Positions 8,480-15,865 of a stretch of DNA of 64,000 nt are shown here, in pieces. This stretch comes from Massilia sp. NR 4-1 (GTDB lineage Bacteria > Pseudomonadota > Gammaproteobacteria > Burkholderiales > Burkholderiaceae_D): NCBI RefSeq assembly GCF_001191005.1, contig NZ_CP012201.1, forward strand, positions 930,001 to 994,000, written 5' to 3'. Within the stretch, counting starts at the first letter, position 1; every line of letters begins with the position of its first letter. The notes beneath the pieces were generated by a model that worked only from the letters and a program-made list of their open reading frames with translations, had not been told where the DNA came from and ran no database searches. The position numbers and the translations under genes are program-made.

Positions 8480-9505
8480 ATGACCCTGCTAATTACCGCC
8501 GCCGGAAAAGAGTTCGCCCTATCTACGTCAGATATGCGAATAAGTAGACAGGTGGGCAAAAGGGTTATTCCAGTCGACGAAAAATTCAACAAGCATATCG
8601 TCTTCTATTCCAACGGATTTCGCGCAGATATTACATACACTGGCATTGCGCAATGGGTCAGCGGCAAGCAAACCGTTAACCTCTATGATGTCATTTCGGA
8701 TTCGCTGCGAAAATCATGCGCAAAGGGGCTGAATTTGGGGCCCCTGTGCCTAAAATTGGTGGCTGATCTAATTGCTGTTATTGGCGTTCCGAAGTTTCGA
8801 ACGGCAAATGGGAAGCTGCAAATTGAGCTGCACATAATTGGTTATCACGAAAAATTGGATTGCCCGTTGATTGCTGTGATTTCCTCGTTGCGAGACGCGC
8901 CACCTTGGTTTTCAACGGGAGAAAATCAGTGGGAATTCAAATTCCCCGACCTGAATTTTTACTTCAAGTATGCAGATACTCCTGAGCTTGTAATCGGCGG
9001 GATGCACACTGCAGTCACACCTGTCCAAAGGCAGCAGCTCCACACAGTTTTGTGCGCAGGTGCCGATGCTTTCAATACATCCAAACTATCCTCGGAAATC
9101 ATCGAAGACGTTTCGCGCAGGACACCGGCAGTTGGGAGTCGGTCGGTTTCTGTCTTGCTCCCTTTAGTCGGAATGATGGACACGAATCTCTGGGACAAGA
9201 CGACAGATGGAATAGTCGGCTACATTCCAAGAATGGTGTTTCCCAAAGGCGAGCCTTGGGGACCAAGCGAATTTCCTGTCACGTTGGATTTGATTGGCAC
9301 AGGGTACCTTGACAAGCAGAGTCTATTTTTCAAATCCATCCTTACGTCGGACGTGAAGAGGACGTTAAGGAGGCGGTTGTTTAGGTACAGGAAAGGGAAA
9401 TTACTTCCAGGTCTGCCAGGGTTACTCATCCTGGCTCTGTTTGGCAGCTTGCCGGACGAATACACAGATTTCGGCCTCAACCATGAAGAGGAGGAAACAG
9501 CGTGA
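8480..9505 (+). CDS. Proteasome-like Ntn-hydrolase family protein
   Basis: A 341-residue protein whose first 60 residues follow the pattern of proteasome beta-type Ntn-hydrolases: Thr2 right after the initiator Met (MTLLITAAGKEF), then a strand ending in an acidic residue (ALSTSDMRIS), a Lys-containing linker (DEKFNKHIVF) and a second strand with a small-residue turn (ADITYTGIAQW). If Met is removed, Thr would be the N-terminal nucleophile. The C-terminal half is unassigned and ends in a basic then acidic tail. It is seven bases behind the integrase and overlaps the next gene. The family call is moderate; the substrate is unknown. Confidence 0.6.
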   Translation: MTLLITAAGKEFALSTSDMRISRQVGKRVIPVDEKFNKHIVFYSNGFRADITYTGIAQWVSGKQTVNLYDVISDSLRKSCAKGLNLGPLCLKLVADLIAVIGVPKFRTANGKLQIELHIIGYHEKLDCPLIAVISSLRDAPPWFSTGENQWEFKFPDLNFYFKYADTPELVIGGMHTAVTPVQRQQLHTVLCAGADAFNTSKLSSEIIEDVSRRTPAVGSRSVSVLLPLVGMMDTNLWDKTTDGIVGYIPRMVFPKGEPWGPSEFPVTLDLIGTGYLDKQSLFFKSILTSDVKRTLRRRLFRYRKGKLLPGLPGLLILALFGSLPDEYTDFGLNHEEEETA

Positions 9506-9960
9506 ACCTTATCCTCTAAAAAACCGACCAGGTTCGGTATTTCACTAACATGCGAGAAGTATTTGATGCCGCCGGCATCGATGCTCGGCAATACGACTGG
9601 TTTGTAAGCGATATAGAGACCAACTATACGCCGGAGAGCTTGTCTCTCGGCGATCAATGGATAATTGGTGATGAGCTTGCGCAGCTGGTACGCGATCACG
9701 ACCTACAGTTTATTTGGGCTGTCTTCAGTGCAGTGCCGACAGGCCATCGGCCAAGCGTTGTGGAAGCGCCATACTGCGAAGGAAACCCGAACTACTGGAA
9801 CGGTACCGATCCAGGTCCCCAGTTGGACGGAGCGGTATTCGAGATTGCGTGTTGGGATAGTAGTGCAACGATTCTGATCGGATTGCCGGAATACGCTCGG
9901 CGCGCATTCATTTCAAAGTATTCTGATACGCGGCCCCTGGCAGATGCCATTAGGGCATAG
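9502..9960 (+). pseudogene. Hypothetical gene with a stop at codon 6
   Basis: A GTG at 9502 overlaps the stop of the Ntn-hydrolase gene and sits behind a strong ribosome-binding site (GAGGAGG, about 7 bases away). Its frame reads MNLIL, then TAA at 9517-9519, then KTDQVRYFTNMREVFDAAG and on to 9960 without another stop. The frame after the stop looks coding, and the ATG at 9550 has no ribosome-binding site. The simplest reading is a recent nonsense mutation in a translationally coupled partner of the Ntn-hydrolase gene. A shorter 136-residue product from 9550 is possible. The family is not recognised. Confidence 0.6.
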
Positions 9961-9997
9961 TTAGCGCCGCAAGCGGGAGGCTCGTTAGCGTGTCTCT

Positions 9998-10246
9998 TCA
10001 GATTGGCGTTGTGGACCGGACCTGCGGAATAGGGCCAGGACGGGCTGCTCCACCAGCAGCCTTCCGAGCCTCGATCCATTCCTCAACCTCGGCCAAGTCC
10101 CACGCGACGTTTCTGCTGGTGAGGGCAATGCGGCGCGGGAATTCCCCGCGATGCTCCAGGTTAAAAATCGTGCGATCAGAAAGCGGAATCATCGCCAGCA
10201 GTTTCTTGCGATTGATGAGGGTCTTGTTATTTGATTCGATTGGCAT
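9998..10246 (-). CDS. AlpA family phage-type regulator
   Basis: An 82-residue winged-helix DNA-binding protein of the AlpA/excisionase-like group, common in P4-type islands where it activates the integrase or promotes excision. The N-terminal half has the helix-turn-helix (NRKKLLAMIPLSDRTIFNLE), followed by the wing (GEFPRRIALTSRNVAWDLAEVEEWI) typical of AlpA. The Pro/Gly-rich tail is probably disordered. It is convergent with the gene ending at 9960. A repeat at 10314-10334 lies 68 bases upstream of its start and may be an operator. Confidence 0.85.
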   Translation of the reverse strand: MPIESNNKTLINRKKLLAMIPLSDRTIFNLEHRGEFPRRIALTSRNVAWDLAEVEEWIEARKAAGGAARPGPIPQVRSTTPI

Positions 10247-10313
10247 ACGATGGCCTTCATTCGATTACGGATTGTTGATCGAAGAATGCCTTGTGGCCCT
10301 CGTATAATGGGGG

Positions 10314-10334
10314 CTAAAAATTAGAATAATGTTG
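10314..10334. repeat. Inverted repeat copy 1 (pairs with 11229-11249)
   Basis: This 21-mer, ending in AGAATAATGTTG, is the reverse complement of the copy at 11229-11249 at 18 of 21 positions, with the outer 14 bases perfect. It contains the small palindrome CTAAAAATTAG. It lies upstream of the AlpA gene. Confidence 0.6.
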
Positions 10335-10380
10335 TCGCTCCCTGGTGATTTAGAACTATGGAAGAAAGCGTGTACACGCT

Positions 10381-11223
10381 CTATTTATCCTGTAGCAGCT
10401 TGTTGCGCTTTATCGCGATGGAGACCGTTTGGCGATTTTCAATGCCCAGGTTGCGAGCGATTTCGGATTGATTACGGACCCCCTTATTTAGCTCGGCGGC
10501 AATTAGGTTTTTTGTGGATTTCATGGCATGCAGCAGGCGATATGCCTCCGTTCTGACGTAGGCATGTGCTTCGATGTCCCATGTCGGAAGTTTTTGGTCC
10601 GCCCAGATCAAGGTCATCAGTTCCTCATATTCGGCTGCGAATCGACGATCGCGTTGATACGCTCGCCGCGCGTCGTCGCTGCGGCTCGGATTGTGATTTT
10701 CACAGTAGAACTTACTCGGTTTGGACTCGCCTTCCTTCTGGTTCGGTAGCAGTGCAGCGCTGAGCACGTCTCCTCTGAGCGCCCAGGCAGCATTTTGCGC
10801 TCTGCGTTCAACCTGATCGCGGAACTCATCGACGATAACGTGGTTCTCTCGGGAATACCAAGCCTTTTGCATTTCTCTGGAATCGCAATATGTGGCGATC
10901 ATTTGAGTCGCTTCATAAGGCCCATAGGTACCGCCTAGTGCTTCCTTGAAGCGCTGGACAAGCCTATCTGCGACGGACTGCGCATCAACGCGCATAGCAT
11001 CCGACATCGGCACTGGCCAGGCACTGTTCCTTGTTTTCTTCTTGAAGACCTTACGCGCCTCAAGCGCAACAGCGTATTCGGTGAGCTGGCCACATATCTC
11101 GCAAAAGCACCAACCGTAGGCATTTCGAAGTTTGGCGCGAACTCTCTTAGATGTCGTCTCGCACTCGGCAACCATCACGCCAAGAAGGGGATTCATGCGT
11201 CGGACGCGGTTAGTTTTCTTCAT
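10381..11223 (-). CDS. Island protein with Cys/His cluster and C-terminal helix-turn-helix
   Basis: A 280-residue protein of a type often seen in integrative elements but without a named function. Two metal-binding-like groups are present: CFCEICG near residue 39 and YCENHNPSRS near 173. These could form one split zinc site (CxxC plus CxxH). The C-terminal 50 residues (LIAAELNKGVRNQSEIARNL and on) look like a helix-turn-helix, so DNA binding is likely. It is flanked by the inverted repeats at 10314 and 11229; the second lies only five bases upstream of its start codon, and no clear ribosome-binding site is visible. Confidence 0.7.
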   Translation of the reverse strand: MKKTNRVRRMNPLLGVMVAECETTSKRVRAKLRNAYGWCFCEICGQLTEYAVALEARKVFKKKTRNSAWPVPMSDAMRVDAQSVADRLVQRFKEALGGTYGPYEATQMIATYCDSREMQKAWYSRENHVIVDEFRDQVERRAQNAAWALRGDVLSAALLPNQKEGESKPSKFYCENHNPSRSDDARRAYQRDRRFAAEYEELMTLIWADQKLPTWDIEAHAYVRTEAYRLLHAMKSTKNLIAAELNKGVRNQSEIARNLGIENRQTVSIAIKRNKLLQDK

Positions 11224-11228
11224 GGTGT

Positions 11229-11249
11229 CAACATTATTCTAAAAATTAG
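11229..11249. repeat. Inverted repeat copy 2 (pairs with 10314-10334)
   Basis: This 21-mer starts CAACATTATTCTAA and is the inverted partner of the copy at 10314-10334. It lies in the region between the divergent genes at 10381-11223 and 11327-11539, so it could be an operator for both. Confidence 0.6.
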
Positions 11250-11326
11250 TGCGTGTGCGAGTACTTTAACTCGGCATGATTCTGAAATCAACGGAAGTTA
11301 TCCGTAAATCACCGGAAGGATGCGAA

Positions 11327-11539
11327 ATGCAAATGGAAGAGGCACTAACCAAACAGTTCGGGCCATTGCTCAGTATTGCTCAACTTGCGAAGGTACTTGA
11401 TCGTTCAACAGAAGGCTTACGAATCAGCCTTCGCTCGGATTCGGATTGGTCACGGAACATAAACGCGACGAGATTAAAGCTCGGCCGCCGCGTGTACTTT
11501 CGCACGGCGGAAATCGCCAAGTACCTTGCTGAAGCCTGA
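11327..11539 (+). CDS. Small helix-turn-helix plasmid-type protein
   Basis: A 70-residue protein. I place the start at 11327 (MQMEEALTKQFGPLL) because GGAAGG lies seven bases upstream; an earlier in-frame start has no such site. The sequence LLSIAQLAKVLDRSTEGLRI matches a MerR/AlpA-like helix-turn-helix, and KLGRRVYFRTAEIAKYL forms the wing. Such small proteins are found beside plasmid and island replication genes. The next gene begins three bases after its stop, so it probably belongs to one transcript with the replication-like gene. Confidence 0.75.
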   Translation: MQMEEALTKQFGPLLSIAQLAKVLDRSTEGLRISLRSDSDWSRNINATRLKLGRRVYFRTAEIAKYLAEA

Positions 11540-11542
11540 CGG

Positions 11543-12322
11543 ATGAGTATTCGAGCAATGAATTGGGCCTGGGAGCAAAAGCTGTCGCCGACACCGAAGC
11601 TGATCTTGATGGCGCTCGCCGATGCGGCAAACGATGTTGATGAATGCTGGCCAGGCATTCCTTTCGTTGCGCGCAAGTGCTGTGTGTCGGAGCGCACGGT
11701 GCAGCGAGTACTTCAAGATTTTGACGCAGCTAAATTGCTGAGTATCGAAGCGCAGTTTGACCAGAGAAATGGGCGTCGTACCTCGAACAAATATCGTTTG
11801 AATATTGGCGCGCAGCTCTACCCCGACAATTTGTCACCGGCGAGTAAAAAGGTGGAAAAGGTAGGTGACGAATTGTCGGGGGCGGGGGTGACAGGTCTTG
11901 TCACCTACGTAGGTGACATAGCTAAGTCACCCCTTGAATCACTACATGAATCAGAACAACAACCACTACACATACCAAAATCGCTTTCGAAGCTTGAACG
12001 CCAAGGCATTTCATCCCTTACGCGGGACATTCCAATGGCGGACGCTCAAGCCTTGCTTGACGAGTTGGCCGATGCATTGGAAACCGCGACCATAAAGACC
12101 AGCGCCATGCGCTGGTTTCGGGGACTTGTGACGAGATACCGAAAAGGCGAGTTCATTCCGACTGGCGGATTGCGAATGGCGGCCCGACGGGCAAGGACGA
12201 AGGAAGTGGAGCGCAGAGAACTGGAAATTCCTGCGCGGCCAACAGATCCGACCAGGGCAAAGCAATCGCTAGCCGAAATCAGAGCGCTAATGTCCCCTTC
12301 GCATGCAAGAAGCGGCAATTGA
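11543..12322 (+). CDS. Replication-like protein with N-terminal winged helix
   Basis: A 259-residue protein. The first 90 residues are a winged helix-turn-helix (SPTPKLILMALADAA, FVARKCCVSERTVQRVLQDF) of the kind found in phage replication initiators and plasmid Rep proteins. A low-complexity linker (about 95-150) is followed by a basic C-terminal domain (about 155-259). The linker's DNA contains several GGTGAC/GTCACC inverted copies, including a 20-bp perfect palindrome, much as the lambda O gene holds its own origin. Replication initiation is therefore a reasonable inference, but a transcriptional role cannot be excluded. Confidence 0.65.
   Translation: MSIRAMNWAWEQKLSPTPKLILMALADAANDVDECWPGIPFVARKCCVSERTVQRVLQDFDAAKLLSIEAQFDQRNGRRTSNKYRLNIGAQLYPDNLSPASKKVEKVGDELSGAGVTGLVTYVGDIAKSPLESLHESEQQPLHIPKSLSKLERQGISSLTRDIPMADAQALLDELADALETATIKTSAMRWFRGLVTRYRKGEFIPTGGLRMAARRARTKEVERRELEIPARPTDPTRAKQSLAEIRALMSPSHARSGN
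11887..11918. repeat. Palindrome cluster inside the replication-like gene
   Basis: GGTGACA and TGTCACC form an inverted pair at 11887-11905, and the 20 bases at 11899-11918 are a perfect palindrome centred on TACGTA. Further half-sites lie nearby: TTGTCACC at about 11831, AGGTGACG at about 11863 and AAGTCACC at about 11924. This density within 100 bases is suggestive of an iteron-type origin or an operator. Confidence 0.6.
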
Positions 12323-12382
12323 AAACAGCCCGCCATGCATTCGATTTACCGAACTTTATTAAGATGAAAGTGAGAGAGAACG

Positions 12383-13120
12383 ATGACGACTACAAAACGA
12401 ATCATAGTGACGCTGACCCTGCTGCTCGGCAGTGCATCAGCGACGGCGCAATTGGCAGTGGTTTGCGGAAACTGCGGAAACGAGTGGACCCAGCTAGCCA
12501 ACAATGCTGTCCTCCTTGACTCATACGCCAAGCAGGCGCTGACCCTGGAACAGAATATCCTTCAATACCAGGCGATGATTAAGCATTTACAGGAAAATCC
12601 GCTGGGTGCAGTGCTGCCAAATCTCGGCCTCTTAGTTTCAAATGCCAACAAAATTCTTGCCAATGGCTCGGATATCGGAAACAACATGGGAAAGGTGGGG
12701 GACAACATTGCGAAGGCGTTCAAGAACCCTCAAGGTGATTTCGGTTTCAAGTTCCGGGTCTGGACCAACGCAAGCAAGGAAGCGCTGACCGGCGCGATGC
12801 TAAACGCCGGTCTCGTGCGCGAGCAGTTCGCGGACGACAGCGCAGCCCTTCAAGCCCTAATCACAAAGAACCAGGCATCGGTCGGTGACCTGGGCGCACT
12901 GAAAACGCTTGGCGAATTTAGCGCTGCACAGCTCCAGGAGTCCATCAAATTACGCGACTTAATCTCTGCTCAGCAACTGGCCGTCAACAATTACATGATG
13001 GTTGAGGCGAACAAGAAGCAGGCTGAGGTGGACGCCACACAAACTTTCTTAAAGCAAGGCAACGGAACAGTGCGCCAATGGGGGCAGAACGGCACTGTCG
13101 GCTTTGGCACCAAACAATGA
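12383..13120 (+). CDS. trbJ: TrbJ/VirB5-family conjugation protein
   Basis: A 245-residue secreted protein with a signal peptide (cleavage after SATA or TAQL) followed by VVCGNCGNEWTQL and a long Gln/Leu-rich helical region (YAKQALTLEQNILQYQAMI), the pattern of TrbJ. TrbJ/VirB5 proteins are minor pilus or mating-surface components of type IV secretion systems and are exported to the periplasm. The C-terminal residues (FLKQGNGTVRQWGQ) recur in the next small protein. It is the first gene of a trbJ-trbK-trbL set that lacks all other secretion genes. Confidence 0.8.
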   Translation: MTTTKRIIVTLTLLLGSASATAQLAVVCGNCGNEWTQLANNAVLLDSYAKQALTLEQNILQYQAMIKHLQENPLGAVLPNLGLLVSNANKILANGSDIGNNMGKVGDNIAKAFKNPQGDFGFKFRVWTNASKEALTGAMLNAGLVREQFADDSAALQALITKNQASVGDLGALKTLGEFSAAQLQESIKLRDLISAQQLAVNNYMMVEANKKQAEVDATQTFLKQGNGTVRQWGQNGTVGFGTKQ

Positions 13121-13135
13121 ATAAAGGAAAAAATC

Positions 13136-13384
13136 ATGTCCATCAATCAAATGTCCCACTCACAAAAAAAATGGTTCTCCCTGGTCGTCGCGGTCATCCT
13201 GGTTAGCTTGGTCTGCATGCTAGCCGGCCGCAACAACAAGGAAGCGGAACAGGCGACAGCGCAGCAAAAAGTCATCAATGAAGCCGCAACCGTATTTCTG
13301 AAGCAAGGTGACGGCAAGATTCGCAAATGGGGCGAGCAGCCAACCGGCGCGTCAGTAAAAGGGGGTGACCATGCGAAAAAGTAA
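13136..13384 (+). CDS. Small membrane protein in the TrbK position
   Basis: An 82-residue protein with one N-terminal membrane segment (WFSLVVAVILVSLVCML) and a short soluble tail. Its position between trbJ and trbL matches that of the RP4 entry-exclusion protein TrbK, but it has no clear lipobox (VCMLAG is imperfect), and I see no sequence proof of TrbK homology. The tail (VFLKQGDGKIRKWGEQ) repeats the C-terminal motif of the upstream TrbJ-like protein, which suggests origin from, or binding to the same partner as, TrbJ. It overlaps the start of trbL. Confidence 0.65.
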   Translation: MSINQMSHSQKKWFSLVVAVILVSLVCMLAGRNNKEAEQATAQQKVINEAATVFLKQGDGKIRKWGEQPTGASVKGGDHAKK

Positions 13385-15020
13385 CCGGGTCCTGTTCGGT
13401 CTGGCCAGCTTTGCCGTCTGCTCATCGGCGATGGCCGCAGCGACGGCTGATGTGGGGGGCGTGCTGACCCAATTTCAAACAGCCTCTACCAAGTTCGGCA
13501 CGGAAGTTTTGATTGCAGCTAAGTGGCTGGCCATCACCCTGGCCGTGATCGATATGTCGTTAATGCTCCTGATGAAGCAGCTTAACGGTGAGGGGCCACA
13601 AGAAATCGGTGTTGCGGTAATCATGCGGGTCATGTGGTACGGCTTCCTGACGTTCTTGATGAACGTGGCCACCATGACGGCTCTGATCGGTGGGTTCAGG
13701 ACACTTGGAGAAACGGCCAGCGGCATCACTATCGTGAACCCGGCTGACATATTTTTTCAGGGTGTGGATGTCGTCAATATCTTCATGTCTAAGTTTGCAG
13801 AGAATGCCAACGTGGGCGGTGTTCCAGTCCCGGCCGGCTTCGCAGCAGCAGCTAACCCGCTGGTCGCGCTCATGGTGGGCGTGGTGCTGATCCTGATAAT
13901 TCTGTCCTTCCTAGTGATTACGGCGCAGTACGCCGTCATCCTGGTGCAAATGTATTTCTTCTTAGCGTGCTATCCGCTTATCGTCTCCTTCGGCGCGTTG
14001 AAGCATGGCCGGGATATGACGACAAAAACCATATCCGGGGCTATCGTCATTGGCGTCAAGTTCTTGGCGATCTACTTCATCCTGTTTGCTGCGCAACAGA
14101 TGGCGGTCGGTATGGGGGACGTTCTCAAAGATTTCTCCATCGCTGACTTGACACCAATGTGGACGTGCTTCGGCATGGCTGGCCTGCTTGCCTTCCTGGC
14201 GTTGAAGGTGCCGCAGATGGCGGCAGATTTGCTGAGCGGCACGGCATCGCTTTCAGGTGGTGATGTGATGGCGGCGGCGGCTGTTGGCGGTGGTGCGGCG
14301 GCGGCAATGGCTGGCGGCGCGGCGGCGTTGGCGGGTGGGGCAGCCAGTAGCGTTGGCGGCGCGATCAAGGCCGGCAGCGCGGCTATCGACCAGGCCAGGG
14401 CATCGGGTGCCAGCGGCCTCGGTGGACTTGCGGCCGGCGCAGCTAGTGCGCTGGGTAGTGCTGGTCTCGGTGCGGCAACAGACGCGATCAAGGGGATTGG
14501 CGGTGGCTCGTCAGGTGGTGGCAGCATGGCAGAACGCATCGTTTCCAAGACGGCCAGCATCAACGAAGCCAAAGCGGCGAACAGTCCTGCTGCGATGGTG
14601 CCTGGCGGCCAGCCAATCGCACCATCATCACTGTTAGCTAGTGCGCAAGCATCTGGACCGGCTTCGCCAGCTGCACCAAACGTCCCGGCTGTGTCGCAAG
14701 GATCGAGCGCAGAGCTTAGTGTAAATGCACCTGGTGACGCTGCTGCGGCCTCTAAAAGGGCAACTCCGCCAGCGCCATCAAGCGTACAGGCTGCGGGTGC
14801 AATATCCCCGGCCGCGCCAGTTGTGCCGGCCGCGCCCACAGCTGACGGCGCGCAGTCGCCAGTGCCGGCTGGATCGGTCAGCGGCGCGGAGCAACGTGCT
14901 AGTCAGCCGAAGGTGCCAGGTGCCGGGCGCAACCTAGCTAACAACCTGGTGCACGAGCTGAAACAGGCTGATAGTGCCCAGGGCGCAAGCGTCAGCATTC
15001 AAGTTTCATCACACGACTAG
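13371..15020 (+). CDS. trbL: TrbL/VirB6-family conjugation channel protein
   Basis: A 549-residue polytopic membrane protein. A signal-like N-terminus is followed by about six membrane segments between residues 40 and 290 (for example LVALMVGVVLILIILSFLVI), then a long Ala/Gly/Ser/Pro-rich tail to the end, the standard TrbL layout. TrbL/VirB6 forms part of the inner-membrane channel of type IV secretion. I use the ATG at 13371 rather than the GTG at 13365; both follow the G-rich ribosome-binding site. No VirB4, VirB8-11, relaxase or coupling protein gene is in the island. Confidence 0.85.
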   Translation: MRKSNRVLFGLASFAVCSSAMAAATADVGGVLTQFQTASTKFGTEVLIAAKWLAITLAVIDMSLMLLMKQLNGEGPQEIGVAVIMRVMWYGFLTFLMNVATMTALIGGFRTLGETASGITIVNPADIFFQGVDVVNIFMSKFAENANVGGVPVPAGFAAAANPLVALMVGVVLILIILSFLVITAQYAVILVQMYFFLACYPLIVSFGALKHGRDMTTKTISGAIVIGVKFLAIYFILFAAQQMAVGMGDVLKDFSIADLTPMWTCFGMAGLLAFLALKVPQMAADLLSGTASLSGGDVMAAAAVGGGAAAAMAGGAAALAGGAASSVGGAIKAGSAAIDQARASGASGLGGLAAGAASALGSAGLGAATDAIKGIGGGSSGGGSMAERIVSKTASINEAKAANSPAAMVPGGQPIAPSSLLASAQASGPASPAAPNVPAVSQGSSAELSVNAPGDAAAASKRATPPAPSSVQAAGAISPAAPVVPAAPTADGAQSPVPAGSVSGAEQRASQPKVPGAGRNLANNLVHELKQADSAQGASVSIQVSSHD

Positions 15021-15047
15021 TCGATCCTTTGATTGAAGGAGAAGGAT

Positions 15048-15338
15048 ATGAGAAAAACAAAGCGCATTGGTGGATTTGGCGTCGAATTCCTGGAGTCCGT
15101 ACGTAACGGTCGGGTTTGGTTTACGGCGCGCATTGTCGATCCACATATTTGTGGCGCACCGTGCCCGACGCCTGAAGAGGCATTTTCCTCGTTGGAGTTG
15201 AAGTGGGAATCGGTTAAGGCTGCATATCGCAATTCGAATCTTCCGATTCCCAAACCGCCGCGAAGCCGTGGAAACAAGAGAATGCTTGATACGCTCCGAA
15301 AGCTTGCAAATCGACCATTTCCCACTTCGATAATCTGA
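15048..15338 (+). CDS. HicB-like small protein
   Basis: A 96-residue protein starting at 15048 behind AAGGAGAAGG. The strand-rich N-terminal half (GVEFLESVRNGRVWFTARIV) and the segment CPTPEEAFSSLELKWESVK, followed by LPIPKPPRSR, resemble the HicB antitoxin fold (a partial RNase H-like fold). No HicA-like partner is adjacent, so it may act alone as a regulator or be an orphan. The assignment is by pattern only. Confidence 0.5.
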   Translation: MRKTKRIGGFGVEFLESVRNGRVWFTARIVDPHICGAPCPTPEEAFSSLELKWESVKAAYRNSNLPIPKPPRSRGNKRMLDTLRKLANRPFPTSII

Positions 15339-15504
15339 GGTGCCTCGATCCGGTTAGGCGGCAAGGAGACAATTCGGTTACATCGGATTACATGGCGAGT
15401 ACAAGCTGGAAACAAAACGGGTACAGGCCGAGTACACGACGAGTACGAACTGGGAACATGGAAGGGACAAATGGAGAACAGGACGATTATCTCCGAATCG
15501 CAGC

Positions 15505-15609
15505 GTGTAAGTTTTTCGTAGGCAAGCAGCGTCCGTTATGCGTCCGAGTGTAAGTTTTTTGTTGTGAAAGCGAATCCATCTGCACCTGACGGGTAAGTTT
15601 CTTGTTGTG
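15505..15609 (+). repeat. Three direct repeats with 43-bp period
   Basis: Words beginning GTGTAAGTTTTT, GTGTAAGTTTTT and GGGTAAGTTTCT start at 15505, 15548 and 15591, exactly 43 bases apart (about four helical turns). The latter two continue as TTGTTGTG. Only the first 15-20 bases of each unit are conserved, as for evenly spaced protein-binding sites. Confidence 0.6.
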
Positions 15610-15812
15610 TTTGATGAATCGCTTGGCGTCGATGGACAGTGGTGCTGGCCCCGCACAACTCAATTCCAGGTTTATAAGCAGCTCCAGAAAAAATGTACTA
15701 CATGACCCCTCGCAAAATTTCTTAGTGGAACATAAAGGGGGTATTTCGCTGCGCTTGGTTTTTTGTGGTGCAACTCTGGCAGGGCGCGCATTCTAGCGTA
15801 CTGCGATCTTCA

Positions 15813-15840
15813 AATATGTACTGCAATTGCAATACATATT
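15813..15840. promoter_or_regulatory. 28-bp palindrome, probable operator
   Basis: The sequence AATATGTA-C-TGCAATTGCA-A-TACATATT is symmetric except at one pair. It is centred 40 bases upstream of the ribbon-helix-helix gene, so autoregulation by that protein is plausible. Confidence 0.55.
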
Positions 15841-15865
15841 TGCAATACGAATTTGAGGACAAATT

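Larger units (their letters stand above)
15339..15865. other. 527-bp intergenic region rich in repeats
   Basis: No convincing gene is seen here. Around 15391-15455 the word GAGTACA/GAGTACG recurs (for example gagtacaagctggaa and gagtacgaactggga). At 15505-15609 there are three copies of a TAAGTTT-containing word with exact 43-bp spacing, and at 15813-15840 a long palindrome. The region separates the conjugation-like genes from the DNA-binding protein gene, and could contain a replication origin, oriT or a regulatory region. Confidence 0.5.

Noticed and set aside
15391..15455. CRISPR-like array from repeated GAGTAC words
   Set aside because: The repeats are short, unevenly spaced and not separated by uniform unique spacers; no cas genes are present.
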